Assembly: GCA_015179045.1 (NCBI GenBank)
Contig: WHUZ01000026.1
Location: 124,001 to 188,000, forward strand
Direction: 5' to 3'
Origin: Kalaharituber pfeilii
Taxonomy: Eukaryota > Ascomycota > Pezizomycetes > Pezizales > Pezizaceae
Length of the DNA: 64,000 nucleotides
This document shows positions 35,688 through 47,206 of this stretch, piece after piece; position 1 is the first letter of the stretch; each line of letters opens with the position of its first letter. The position numbers and the translations under genes are program-made. The notes under the pieces are model-generated. The model had not been told where the DNA came from. It ran no database searches and worked only from the letters and a program-made list of their open reading frames with translations.

Positions 35688-37494
35688 CTACTCTGCCACC
35701 ACCCTCTCCATCCCCTCAACCGAAATCTTCATCACTTCACAATCCAACGTCTCCAAATCCACCAACACCACCTCTCCTGTCTCCGCAAATCTCGGCACCG
35801 CCACAATCCTACACGTCTCCCCGCCCCTGCCTTTCACCACCTTCGTCTCAAACCGCGGCTGGTTTCCCACAAAATACACATGCGGGCACCGTTCCAAAAC
35901 AAATGGATCCGTATTCTGGAATGGATATGACCACAACGTATCAGGGCATGTGGGAGCGATATGCCGCCACCTTAGCGTCCGCTCAATCATACCTAACCGG
36001 TCGTCGCCCTCGACGTATTTATATATATCGTCTATCGTCTGTCCGCTCGTGCCCACAAACTCCACTCCGTCAATCTCGGAATGGTAAGGATTGGTGACGC
36101 AGTTGAGTGTAGAGCCCAAGTATGCTTTGGCGTTTGCAAACATGGTGGGGTGGATGGGTTGTTGCGGGAGGGAGACGTTGGCGGGGTCGGTATCGCCGGG
36201 CATGATGTCAACGGAGATGGAGGGAAGAAGGGAGCAAAGCAAGTTGTCGAGGGCGGTGATAGGGAGGGGGTTGTAGGCTGAGGAGTCGTAACCGTATTTT
36301 TTGGTCTTGGTTTTGGGGTCATCGTAGGATGCTAGGGGCGCCGCGTCGGAGAGGGAGTTGCCGGCTAGGATGAGGCGGGTGATTTTAGAGGCGGATTGTT
36401 GGTCCTGTGGGAGTTGAATAGTTTAAGTATATGGAACTTGTGGATAATTCTTCCTCATAAGGGGGTAGAGAGGATAAGTACCTGAACGCCAGTCAACTCT
36501 CCCAGCAAATACTCCACCAGCAGATGTGTCTCCAAGCTCTCATGCAACTCCCCACTAATCTTTAGCCCGCTCACAATCGCCACATACCTACCTTCATCAC
36601 TTGGGCCCCTCCTTTTGCTTTTGCCTGCCCTTTTCGGTGGTGACTGCGGTGCTAAATCCGGGTACACCAGGTCGACGACCTCGAAGCTACCGTCTGCGGC
36701 CTCGCTTCCTAGGACGGCTACGACGCAGCCGGTCACGAGTGGTTCGGTGACAGTGGGGCCGCCGATGAGTTTTATTCGCCCGGACTCGTCTTCGAGCATG
36801 GTTTGGTCGTTTGCGGGGTCGACGTATTTCTCGCGGGCGGGGGGGGCGGCTAGCCAATGCTTGTGAACAGTGTCAGAATCGTAATTCAGGAAGAAGGAAT
36901 GGCTTTCCGATTGGCGGCCCGTACATCTTTGGATATATCTTCGAGGATATTAGGCTTCAGTGGCATGTCCATGTACACCGTCCCAGTGACCCAACACACC
37001 TCGCCTATCTCACCGTCAGCGCCTCATCCCACCTGGAATCAAGCTTCCACCAGAGTGCGTATTTACCCTGCCGTACATCCAGCACCCTATCCACCTTCTT
37101 CACCTTCTCCCCTGCTATCTGCACTGCTCATTAGCTCTCAGCCTCTTCCTCCTCTAGCCCTCCTGCGTGGCCATTGACATACTGATATTCCGTCCCATGC
37201 GTCCTGTGCAATTTCCTCCACCGCCCCCTTCAGCTTCGCCAGCCGCAGGAAGTATATATCCGAGAATTGTTGCTGGTACGTCCGCTCATTGAGGGTGTAT
37301 GTTGCGATGATTTTGTGCTCGGTCGCTAGCCGGTGTAAAGCTTCGGGTTTTGATCTTCACCGCAGAAAACCGTGTTAACTGGAAAATTCGGGGATGCGGA
37401 AGTCGGTTTAAATGAAGCAAGGTCTGAAGAAGGGAGAAACGTACTGCGGCGGTCGTAAAAGATCATCAGTCTCTGGAGCGTCTGCGGCCGCCAT
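35688..37494 (-). CDS. POL31: DNA polymerase delta subunit B (Pol31/Cdc1)
   Basis: Non-catalytic B subunit of polymerase delta (also of polymerase zeta in yeast), needed for replication. Six exons: 37494-37445, 37354-37183, 37118-37067, 37004-36925, 36859-36482, 36404-35688; 482 codons plus stop, phases consistent. Visible family blocks: FSDIYFLRLAKLKGAVEEIA, CWVTGTVYMDMPLKPNILED (OB-fold start), GRYVAIVSGLKISG, ITRLILAGNSL (inactive phosphoesterase core), ISVDIMPGDTDPANVSLPQQ, FVGTSGQTIDDIYKY, CPHVYFVGNQP. The ATG in MAAADAPETDD gives the expected N-terminus. The acceptor of intron 1 (GGTGAAG) lacks a pyrimidine tract and is the weakest call. Confidence 0.95.
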
Positions 37495-37901
37495 TGCGGT
37501 TCAAAGGTTATCAAATTTCTACAAAGAACACGTTTATACAGGGCAGGAGCAGGCTTTACGGGTCCAGGTGGCACGCGGGCTTTAAGCTCGCGGAATTCAA
37601 TTTAGCCTCTGCTGCTTCGCGTTCGCGTGGAACGCGTTAAAAGCAAACGGCGTTTCTTGGCGTCACGGAAGTCACCGTCGGGCAGAGGGCGCAGTGAAGG
37701 TGCGCTCCCGTATGAAATGAATGATTCACGGCACTCCACATGCTATGATAGGCTGGCGCGGCCGATACAGAAAGAAATAAGAAAGCCTCGACACCTCGCC
37801 GCTTCCACCTCCGCATCCCTCTTGTCCCAAACATGCGGCCCTGCCCTCCTCCTCCTCCAGCTTCACAGCACCTCCTCCTCAGCGTCGATTCATCTCTGGC
37901 G

Positions 37902-38384
37902 CTACTGCCGCCGCCGCTGCTGCTGCTGCTGCTGCTGGACCCTGGGCGCCCGTATGTTCAGCTTGATCCGTTCCAGCAGCTCTTCCCTCGTAGCATTCGG
38001 CGATGGCTCCAGGCCTCTCTGCTCCACGGCGTCGAGTATTAGCTCTCTTCAAGTCCACACGGCGCACGCAACTTAGGAGCCACATACCAAGGATAGCCAC
38101 TTTCTCATCTCGCCCAGCGTCCAGTCGTCCGGATTCCCAGTAGGATCATCCTGCCCTGGGAATATCGGGTCCGGTTTGAGTATTGTATACGCCGAAACGG
38201 CGACTATTAGACCTGTGAATGCTGCGCTTCAGGTCAGCGTCCTGTCCTACTCCCACTATCATCCATAGCGTCTGAAGTACCCCCAGGCTTACGCTTGCTT
38301 GGGGTGGACTGTAGATAACATACCGAGAAACGCATTCTCATACCAGAAATTCAACGTAAGTATCGTACCGATAACCGATAACAT
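37902..38384 (-). CDS. Small membrane protein with C-terminal helical motif
   Basis: Three exons: 38384-38324, 38212-38088, 38042-37902; 108 codons plus stop. One or two N-terminal hydrophobic segments (MLSVIGTILTLNFWYENAFL and LIVAVSAYTILKPDPIF) are followed by a Pro/Asp-rich DDPTGNPDDWTLGEMRKWL. Then comes a helix with the conserved-looking pattern TREELLERIKLNIRAP, and a Gln/Arg-rich tail (seven Q). I recognise this as a short protein type common in filamentous ascomycetes, but know no function. The two helices resemble a small DNA- or lipid-binding HeH/SAP-like fold; that is a guess. The acceptor of intron 2 (GAGAG) is unusual. The gene lies head to head with RPL38, 698 bp apart. Confidence 0.62.
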
Positions 38385-39082
38385 CTCTGCCCACACACGC
38401 ACGCCCAGTTTGTGATATTAAGAATCAGGAAAGACAAGAAGGACGGAGAGGAAAGTAGGAGCTCAAGAAGCACGGAGCTGGGGCGCAGGTTTTCAGGAGT
38501 TGGAGATAGCTACTTTAGCTTTCACATGTAACATCCGGTCTAGAGGTGTTTCTGGCATTCTTAAGTGCTTCGGTAGTGAACGTGAAGCGATATTCGGGGA
38601 GAGGATGTTAAGTCCCACTCGTCGCCTTACTTTATGCTTGCAATAGCTGTGTATTTGAAGAAGCGGCTGACGAGTCAACGCCAACTGCATGTGCTATCAT
38701 ATCGCCTCTGCAGCCGAATCGCCTTTCCGCAGCCAGGCCACGCACTACTTTAGTATCCTCACGTACCCTGCAGTACGTAATGCTTGCGGCTGAGGCTCCA
38801 GCCCATCCTTTAAGCTCAACGGGCATCGCCAAGCCAAGTTGGCTTGCATAAACTGAATATGCGCTCACCGGGGCGACCAGTTTGCCTCGCGATTTGCCTG
38901 CATATCCTAGGGTTTGCCCTCTCCTCAGCAGACCGCACCACACTACGTACCCTCCGAGAAGTTGGCAAATGTCAACACCTCGCAATTAGTGAAGCCTTAT
39001 CGAGGATATACCCGGCCGCCGACCCCACAATCACCGCCCGGAATCCTACAGCCAGTCCCAGCAAAACAATCAATAGTCAAAA

Positions 39083-39696
39083 ATGCCGAAGCAAGTGCAC
39101 GATATCAAGCAATTCATTGAGCTTTGCAGGCGTAAGGATGCTAAGTGTTAGTTTCACACTGCCCGTGCTTGTCTGTTGGGTTGGCGATCAGGAAATTAGA
39201 ACTGGGGATTGAAAAGAAATGCTGCTGGATGGGAAGGGCTCGGCTTTATAATAGTTGGGGATTGGTTGCCTGAGATTTAGCAGATGGTACTGCTGAATCC
39301 GGAATGGAATGCTGACAGTTTATGTTGGGACTCATAGCCGCCCGCATCAAGGTCCGTACAGTCTCCAGAACCCATAATATCGACGCGCAGTTGGCAATTT
39401 CAATAGAGATCACCTGAGCTAACATCGCCTCATTTCAAACAGAAGAACACCAGCACCTCTATCAAGTTCAAGGTCCGATGCAGCCGACACCTGTACACCC
39501 TCGTCCTCAATGATGCCGAGAAGGCCGATAAGTTGAGGCAGAGCTTGCCACCAGGTCCGTTTACACTCTTATAACGCATTTTCAGAATATCCGGGGCGCA
39601 TTAAATGAATAAAGGCTGGAGAGAGAATCTAGGACAACAGCTAACTCAAATGTTCCAACAGGACTCACCATTGACGAGGTCCCGAAAAAAGCTTAA
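39083..39696 (+). CDS. RPL38: 60S ribosomal protein eL38
   Basis: Large-subunit cytosolic ribosomal protein. Exons 39083-39146, 39338-39351, 39443-39554, 39662-39696; 74 codons plus stop. [20 protein letters not shown] opens the protein; SARIK is coded by a 14-nt microexon; then [17 protein letters not shown] and DKLRQSLPP. Three to four residues are missing between IK and the SIKFKVR block compared with the yeast order, and the C-terminus [10 protein letters not shown] is typical of filamentous fungi. Donors used include GTTAGT and two GTCCGT. Four exons in 75 codons is very fragmented. Confidence 0.95.
39338..39351 (+). other. RPL38: 14-nt microexon of RPL38
   Basis: CCGCCCGCATCAAG, preceded by CTCATAG and followed by GTCCGT. 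It supplies the Ala-Arg-Ile-Lys of the invariant KSARIK motif and preserves phase on both sides. No other path through this region keeps the motif. Confidence 0.85.
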
Positions 39697-41008
39697 ACAT
39701 CTAATTCTCCGTTTTGCTTTTCCCTGTAGCTTTCTTATGATATCTCTTCTGGTGCGGACTTAGAGAGGGCGACAAAGGTTCTTCGGGGGGATTTCTATTC
39801 ATAGTTGGAACTATCGAACAATCGATGCTCTGAAACGTCACAAGCGGAATCCGGGTTTCATCATTACAAGTAGTTGCTATTGCGAGGACTGGCCATCACG
39901 AGATTATTGATATAGCGCGCAAGCTGGAATAGCGCATTCCCCCGAACCCTCTCCCGCCAGATCAACGTCATTGCACCTTTATGGGATTGTTTTTCTCACT
40001 AAGCATCGGTCATTTATTTGGGTCTGATTGGTTGGGGTTTTCTTTTATTTCCTTTCTATTTTTTTTTTCTTTTTTCTTTCCGTGTCTGAATAAAAGGCGC
40101 TCGAAATGGCATTTGGTCTCTCATGAATGAATTCCGGGAATTGACATTCTAGCTGTTACTCCCATCTTAAGATGGTCCAGAATTCGTGGCCATGATGATG
40201 AAGAATAAGTACAACGTTGCAGTAGCGAATGCCTCCTATACCCTTGGAAGCAGAGTAGCCTGCCCTCGCATCACGCACGTCCAGTGTCAATTAGAAGGAG
40301 TCAATTAGTGATTACCATATAGTTTGGTTGCACGATCATACTAAAACCAGTATGGAAAAGTAGCACTTACCCTGCAGTAGAGAATTTAGTAACATTTCCA
40401 GACATTCTCCTTCATATTACTAGCTCTGTTCATTATTATGTTAGCATACACTAAACAGTCCTAATGATAGTAGGTATATGCAATGATACCTAAACAACTG
40501 CCTATATGACTTTCTAATGAAAGTCCTACCTTCCTCATCAACAGAACTAGTATTGTTGGTTACTTTGAATGAAACCATATAGGCATTTAGGGAGGAAAGC
40601 TGCTAAGATTGACGCATTGGAGCAAATCTTGTGATTTACGAAATAAGACTTTTATATTTGAGGATACATGGAAGCATTTGTATATTGGGAAAGAGTATCT
40701 CGAGGTTTGCATTAGTCTCATACCCAGCCCCTAAGGCACTCTCCGGGTTTGTATCACATCGAAACTGCCTTCTGGAGTAAAATAACTCGATAGTATATCT
40801 TGCTAGTTTTTGGTTTCCTAGCAGCTACTTGGTCATTGTAAGAGGTGCCAGATGGTGTGCGTTGACCAGCAGACCTCTCTCAAACATGAGGAGTTTGTCA
40901 CCGGGTCAAAAAACGAGGATAATTTTTATCTAGCCAACATGCAATCCATCTAGCTGTGGAAAACAGGCTAATAAGTCCTGGTAGTAAGGATTTTGGATAG
41001 AACCAAAA
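39697..41008. other. Intergenic, AT-rich flank of transposase remnant
   Basis: 1.3 kb with no supported gene. A T run lies near 40060. From about 40500 the sequence may belong to the decayed transposon that follows, but I could not find its inverted ends. Confidence 0.4.
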
Positions 41009-42078
41009 ATGCGAGATGATGTAAAGCCCGGCTCAAAGTCGAATGAGGTGTATTATATCCCTTTGGTCAGGTGGGATATATCCCACATCCGTACGACCGA
41101 AAGTCTGGACATCGTGCACCTTACAAGTTTTGGGAATATGAGACACAGCTACGAATTCCCCACCTCGGGATTGTCACAGGGCATTCCTACTCAAGCTGTA
41201 TTGTAACAATACCGCATAATCTGGTCCCCAGTCGGATATTCCGGGTTCAGCCGAATTCTGATCTCTTATATCCCCTATTTCACCTAGGAAGTGTCTCTCT
41301 TGGCTCCATCTACATAGCCTTACGCAAAGCTTTCACTATTCAAACAGCACTACCTATCTTCCAGTATGCATTTCCTAATTGTCAAGCCTTGTTTGTATTT
41401 GATAATACTTCAAATCACTGTTCATTTGCTCCAGATGTACTTGTAGTAGCACGAATGAATCTTAACTCTAGTGGAGAACAACCTTTGATGCGTGAAGGAT
41501 TTATTCATACAAAGCAAATACCTCAAGCTATAATATTTTCTATGAACTATCCTAATATATTACTACGGGGAAAGCTAAAAGGTATTCGTCAAGTGCTGAA
41601 AGAAAGAGGGCTTTGGAAAAGCCATCGGTCAGATGGGTTTGCTTTTCTTCTGAAATGTCCAACCTCTTATGACTGTACTGGCTGTAAGCCAACTCTTACT
41701 GGAGGTTATTACATACGAACTTTACTCTCTCAGCAACCTGATTTTATACAGCAAAAAGGCCGGCTAGAAGAAGAATTAGAAGCTGCTGGTCAACAGGTAA
41801 TTTTTTATCCTAAGTTTTATTGTAAACTTAATTTTATTGAGCATTATTGGTATTCTGTTAAGTATTATTTATGAGAAAACTATTCTTATTCATTTGATAG
41901 TTTACAAGATACTCTTCCTCTAGCATTATATTCTATTTCTTCTGCATCTATTAATCGTTTTTATTATTATTATTTACAGTCTATTAATGCATATAGTGAA
42001 GGATTAACTTATAGTACTAAGAAGTTTCATTTATATATATATAAAGGTCATAGACAAGTACCAGATAAAACGAAGTAA
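41009..42078 (+). pseudogene. Decayed DDE-superfamily transposase
   Basis: The longest open part (41071-41874) shows a DDE-type core: CQALFVFDNTSNHCSFAPD (second Asp), then MREGFIHTK, KGIRQVLKERGLW, LLSQQPDFIQQKG and FYPKFYCKLNFIEHYWY (terminal Glu). This is the arrangement of the DDE endonuclease family widespread in fungi. A TGA at 41872-41874 interrupts it; the same frame then continues another 67 codons to 42078. TGA replaces the position where CGA (Arg) is expected, a C-to-T change. The N-terminal third is unrecognisable and the 5' end is not defined. The 3' half is strikingly AT-rich. Confidence 0.8.
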
Positions 42079-42300
42079 GTAAAAGGGATATGTATAGAGT
42101 ATATGTATATACTATTCTATTCTAGGTTAACGTTTTTCCTTTTTTGGTTAGGTTAGTTTATACTATACTATATTTAGTAGTTACTAAAGGTGGACAATTT
42201 GACCGATTCTCATATAAAACTGCTCATCTTTGACTTTCAAATCCCTAGTAGAAAAAATTAATTAAATAGATATCGCTCTATAGAATTATTTTTCATTCAC

Positions 42301-42321
42301 TTGTTCTCGTGCCCAGACTCT
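42301..42321 (+). repeat. Isolated copy of the TTCTCGTGCCCAGACTCT motif
   Basis: Exact match to one arm of the hairpin in the TIR transposons. An inverted, slightly diverged mate lies at 42850-42867, giving a 567-bp inverted-repeat-bounded segment that straddles the left end of the MITE. Confidence 0.7.
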
Positions 42322-42510
42322 CATTCACTAGTTTATCATCGTATAGCATGAAAACTAATTTTATCTATTTATTTTAGTTGTGATTTGAGTGTTGAAGTTG
42401 ATGCGAAATTTGATCCGAGTACACATATCCCCAACCATAATCAAACGGAGCTCCCGACAATAAGTAACCATGCTAGTAGGCTTCGGTATCATACTGTACT
42501 CTAGCAGATA

Positions 42511-43204
42511 CAGGTGACCCTGGCTGAGATAAAACTCCTTGATAGTGAAATCCTGGCTATAGTGAAGGAATAGGCGAGATCATTTGTGTATGATATCATA
42601 CGCAAGCTAAATTATCCTAGCTATAGTGAAAAGCAGCACTATAGTGACAATATTAATAAAGAAGTTTATAGAACTAATTTCAGTAATTCAGCTACTGGTG
42701 AAGTCTACTTGCTATAGTGAAATACTGGGAGTTAGCCTCGGTATTGCCTTATGTAATAGGCTTAGCAGAGTGGTAATTTAATTCAAGATATCTTAATATA
42801 AAACGAAAAAACATTTAGTGTATGATATTGGAAGATAATACCATTAGCTAGAGTCTGTGCACGAGAATACCATTACGATAGCTTGCCATAGGGATTGAGG
42901 AATAACTCTTCTGAAATCATTTCTGCCGAGCACTGTCCCACTTCCTGGCGACCGTGACATACCTCCCATTTCTCTAGAGCTGGGCATCTAAAGCGGGGTT
43001 GAGGAGACATGATATTGGCAGTCTGGTAAGGAACTGAGTTTGCACTTGGGATCTGAATATCATACACTGAAAATTTCCGTTTTTGATAACTTTTTTCACC
43101 TCTGCCTACCTTGGATGGCAGCCTTACTATAGTGAGAACTGGCTATAGTGAAGAAAACCTGTCAGATTCTTGACCTTCATTATATCATAGCCAGGGTGAA
43201 CCTG
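42511..43204. mobile_element. MITE with TA target duplication and TATAGTGA repeats (694 bp)
   Basis: The left end reads CAGGTGACCCTGGCTGAGAT and the right end, inverted, CAGGTTCACCCTGGCTATGA. Both are directly flanked by TA. No ORF of merit. The interior carries six exact TATAGTGA motifs (and one TGATAGTGAA), all in the same orientation, at about 42558, 42619, 42634, 42714, 43128 and 43144. Confidence 0.85.
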
Positions 43205-43878
43205 TAGACCGAGATTGCAGCCACCCATGGGTCATGAAAGAGCTAAAGGCTCTGCACGGCCGTCAAGCGCAATAGAACGTAGTATACAGAATTGGGGGGG
43301 GAACGAGAGCACAGCATTGGAGGGTTGTTCAATTTCATTCCAATGAAACGCAGTCAGTACTCAGTACTCGAGCACATGAGTAGTTTTTACTCAAGCCATT
43401 TGCATGCTTTCACATGCAAGAAAGTGGAGTAACAAAAGCAACAAAAAATGATTCCAGAGAAACATCTGAGACAAAAAAACGTCGACAATTTACGTCCATG
43501 CAAGATATCAACTGATCAATCTTACTCTCGTAAGACGGCTGCAAGCGGGGGTGTGTGCGCGCGTGAGTGTGGGGCTGCCAGCTACTTAACTCATCCATGG
43601 CCATGGGAAGCCTTCCTTTGAGCCCTGCAGAGGCATACTAGTACCACAAGCGCACCTTATTTTTGCTGAGGGCGCGGTGGAGTTGAGTACATATTTGGAA
43701 GCACAGCCAAGGAAGCTTAGTTGCAGGTATACGCAAAGTGTGCAGGAGGGAACTGCATAGATGTAGCACTTGGGATCACAAGTTGGCGCGCCGGCCGGGG
43801 GCAGCAGCGATGGATGATATAATTTGGGGGGGCGACGGCCAGTCCGCATGCATATGATACTCCACGGAGTTGACGTTC

Positions 43879-43913
43879 TGTCCTGTCCTGTCCTGTCCTG
43901 TCCTGTCCTGTCC
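43879..43913 (+). repeat. (TGTCC)7 microsatellite
   Basis: Seven perfect pentanucleotide units upstream of the PAQR gene. Confidence 0.97.
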
Positions 43914-44150
43914 TCTTGCGGCCCTGCAATTGACGGGTTCCCCGCTCCGATTTGCGGCAGGCAGCTGCGTACAGTACTCTACTTACTGTACTCGAGTACT
44001 GTAGTGTGAGGGACTTTAAGAGCCGGCATGCGGCCGGGCCAGACGATACGCTCCGTGACAGCGCGGGGCGGCGCTGGCGGCGCTGGCTGCTGCTCTTGTG
44101 GCGGCGGGGACGGTGCGGTGCGTTCCCAGCTGAAGCCCCGCGGACAGCAG

Positions 44151-44197
44151 CAGCCCCCAGCAGCCCCCAGCAGCCCCCAGCAGCCCCCAGCAGCCCT
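44151..44197 (+). repeat. 10-bp tandem repeat (CAGCCCCCAG)
   Basis: Four perfect units followed by a partial one, inside the GC-rich block upstream of the PAQR gene. Confidence 0.95.
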
Positions 44198-44946
44198 CCA
44201 GAGCGTCCCTCTGCACCAACGACGGCATCCGCAATCGACGCGCAGCATCCGGCTCGTCAATTGCGAGTGCCTGCAACCAGAACCAGACGCCCGCAAAGCC
44301 AACGTCTGCCTGCCTCTTGTTCAAGCGGCCTCAAGGTTCCCCACAGCCAGGAGTCCTCGGCCCAAGCAGGCCTGCTGGCTGACTGGCTGACTGGCTGGCT
44401 GGCCGCTCCCCATTGGTGAGAAACTCCATTTGGCTTGTTCCAGATTGACTGCTGCTGTGCATGCAAGGGGCCGGGCGTTGGAATCCTCATGTGGCACAGC
44501 TGCTTATTTTTCCTCTCCTCTTGGTTCTTACCCTCCTATCCGCTCTCCCTCTTTCTCAACGTGGGACTGCATCCCCCACCTCCCTTCGTTCCCCCCCTCC
44601 CCTTCCAATATTCGATATTGCCGCTATTAGTGTCGTATTTAATAGTCTGCACCCCATTCCTCTGGTACACGCAGAATCCTCTCACGCTCCTAATAAAGGA
44701 GCTGTCCTCGGTCCTTACTGCCTTTTCCTGCTTTTCCTTCGTTCTTTCCTTTTTTTTTAACCCTATTAGGAAGGTTTGCTTGTGTCGTCGCAATCTCGGT
44801 CTTCAGCAGTCAACTGGACGAGTTTCCCATCCAACATTTCGACGGGATCCCTAATTACGGCTACAAACGCACTCAACACATATACATAACATCAGACTTG
44901 TTCCCTCTATTTCGTCGCATTCTCTCTCGAAAAGAATTCATTGAAA

Positions 44947-46527
44947 ATGGCTGCATGTACAACATCCATGGTGGATACCTACGAAAACAATGGCTCGGCA
45001 ACAGGTTCAATGGCCACCTTAAGGAAGAAGGGAAAACGAAGGCATTCGATACACCATACCCGTCACTTTTCGGATTACATTGACGATGACTCGGTGATGC
45101 TGAAAATGGTTAGACTTCACTGGCGATAGAGCTGCCACAAAAACTAGAGACTGATAATTCAATTATAGGTTGATGAATTCCTTACCGAATTGGAAGACAA
45201 ACTAGATTCTCTAGAAAGCTATGGTATCGAGAAAATAGACGAAGGACTGGAGCGAGCATACAACACCTTACAATCGGTCCGAGCCGAGTGTCACAGAGTT
45301 AAGGGAGAGATGCTGGGTGAAGGTCGACGACGAGCGGCTGTTCTTGTGGAGGTCTTGGAAACTCGATATGCAGACATTTTGCAAGGTCGAGAGACTATCG
45401 CAGCTAAGGTCTCTCACGGAGTGGAGTTCCTATCCGGTTTGTTGGCGGACATTGAGGCGCGTATTGATGCTACCGTTGCAAGAGAGCTCAATACGGCAAA
45501 ACGGGGTTTCGACGCTGCTGTTGATGCAAAGGATAAACTTGCGGAAAGCATAGAAAGGGCAATCAATGCTGCAAGGGAAAAGAGACTGATTACGTACGAG
45601 GAGCTTCCATGGCCCTGGAGAGTTAACCCATACATCATCTCGGGCTACCGGTTCACCGAGACTTACGTGGATTGTATAAGGTCTGCTTTTGCGCTCAGCA
45701 ATGAAACGGCAAACATCTGGACTCACGCGCTGGGGTTCATCATCATTTTGTCCATCGCATTCTACTTTTACCCAACTTCGGAAATTTTCCTTAATCATAC
45801 TACAGCAGACAAAATTATCAATGGGCTATTCTTCGCTGCGGCTGCAAAGGCACTGGCGTGCAGTACTGTCTGGCATACTTTCAGCTCCATCTCACATCAG
45901 CACACTATGGAGAAGTTCGCTTGTGTCGACTACACTGGTATCTCATTCTTGATTGCTGCTTCCATCATCACGACGGAGTACACAGCATTTTACGTCGATC
46001 CGGTATCAAGATGGATCTATATGTCTATTACGTTTATCCTCGGAGTGGCAGGAATGATTCTCCCATGGAAACCTACCTTTAATAGAGCGTACGTAGTAGT
46101 TGAATTCCTTGGTATATTAACGTTTATTCACATTTGCTTTAGGGATATGCGTGTATGGAGAGTCGTTTTCTACGTCAGTTTAGGAGCTACGGGGTGTATT
46201 CCGATGTTTCAACTGATCTACACCAGAGGTTTAACGTGGACATTAGCTTTCTACTTGCCTGTCGTGAAATCGGTACGAACCCTGCCTATACTTCAACCCA
46301 ATATCGGCACAATTGGTATCTAACAAGTATCATCATAGATCCTCGCTTACCTGTGCGGTGCCTGCGTCTATGCCACACAAGTCCCCGAAAAGTACTACCC
46401 TGGCTGTTTTGACTGGATTGGAGGAAGCCATAACATCTGGCATGCATGTGTCTTAGGTGGGATTCTGTTCCATTGGCACGCCATGCACGACCTTTTCCAT
46501 GTGGCGTTCACCATGGCCACACAGTAA
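44947..46527 (+). CDS. IZH3: PAQR/haemolysin-III family membrane protein with N-terminal helical domain (Izh3-like)
   Basis: Seven-TM relative of adiponectin receptors; yeast Izh proteins affect zinc and sterol homeostasis. Exons 44947-45108, 45169-46088, 46143-46272, 46339-46527; 466 codons plus stop. Residues 1-54 are polar. Residues 55-190 form a long amphipathic helical region (DEFLTELEDKLDSLESYG onward), as in Izh3-type proteins. The PAQR core has SNETANIWTHALGF, the STVWHTFSS histidine, DYTGIS, and the final paired histidines in GGSHNIWHACVLGG and LFHWHAMHDLFH, which would bind zinc. The expected lipid-hydrolase-like residues (S-x3-H, D, H-x3-H) are all present. The second intron (46089-46142) is 54 nt and stop-free in frame, so retention would insert 18 residues. 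Confidence 0.93.
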
Positions 46528-47147
46528 ACTATCTGCAGCATAGCTTCAAGTGGCTCCAATACAGCATCTACCGTCTCTACGGAACCCCCTTCTGCAGAAT
46601 TTAACAATCTTCGTTGCTTTTTTGTAATATATATGACAAGACATCCATTTAGTTGGTGTCCTGAATTTGCTTTCTTACCGGCTAACAGAGATCAATTACC
46701 CCTACTCATGACCTCTCCCACTACCAACAGCACTGCTGTCTTATCAATACCTCGGCAGGCTTCAGGTGGAATAATCAACCGTATCTAGTTAGCAATTCCC
46801 CTTATTTCTCCATTTTTCAAGTTTCATTAATTCACTTCCAGCACTCATTTACATTACTTTTTTGTATTCATTCACAGACAGGTTCACGTCAATGTTCCGG
46901 AAAAATCTGTACAAAAAAGCCCAATGCATGGCCAGCCAACCCCGTTTAAAAGAAAAGGAAGAAAACAAAATCTACACTAACAGAGAAAGTTTTTCATGGC
47001 AGTACATATGGGACGTTTACATTTGCGCTTTTGTTGTTGTCCATTAAAGGAGTGGTTTCGTTGTTTTTTTGCGCTGTGTAGTTTTTACTTATTGCAAAAC
47101 ATTGGAGTGGAGTTTTGCTTTTGCTTTTGCTTTTGCTTTTTTATTTC

Positions 47148-47148
<1 letters not shown>

Positions 47149-47206
<58 letters not shown>
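47149..47206 (+). repeat. (ATT)n microsatellite, about 19 units
   Basis: Uninterrupted TTA/ATT trinucleotide run directly after a (TTTTGC)n stretch. Confidence 0.97.

Larger units (their letters stand above)
43205..44946. promoter_or_regulatory. Upstream region of the PAQR gene with several simple repeats
   Basis: 1.7 kb without a supported gene. GC content rises sharply at about 43780-44420, which contains the two tandem repeats listed separately and a GGCTGACT/GGCT repeat near 44380-44402. Pyrimidine-rich DNA with a C7 run at 44591-44597 precedes the start codon by about 350 bp. Confidence 0.5.

Noticed and set aside
35328..35930. 200-codon plus-strand ORF
   Set aside because: Antisense to the last exon of POL31 and to its 3' flank.
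42301..42867. 567-bp element bounded by the inverted TTCTCGTGC motif
   Set aside because: No target duplication at its edges and it overlaps the better-supported MITE; kept only as a motif observation.
43879..44197. CRISPR-like direct repeats
   Set aside because: Simple tandem repeats without spacers in a eukaryotic genome.
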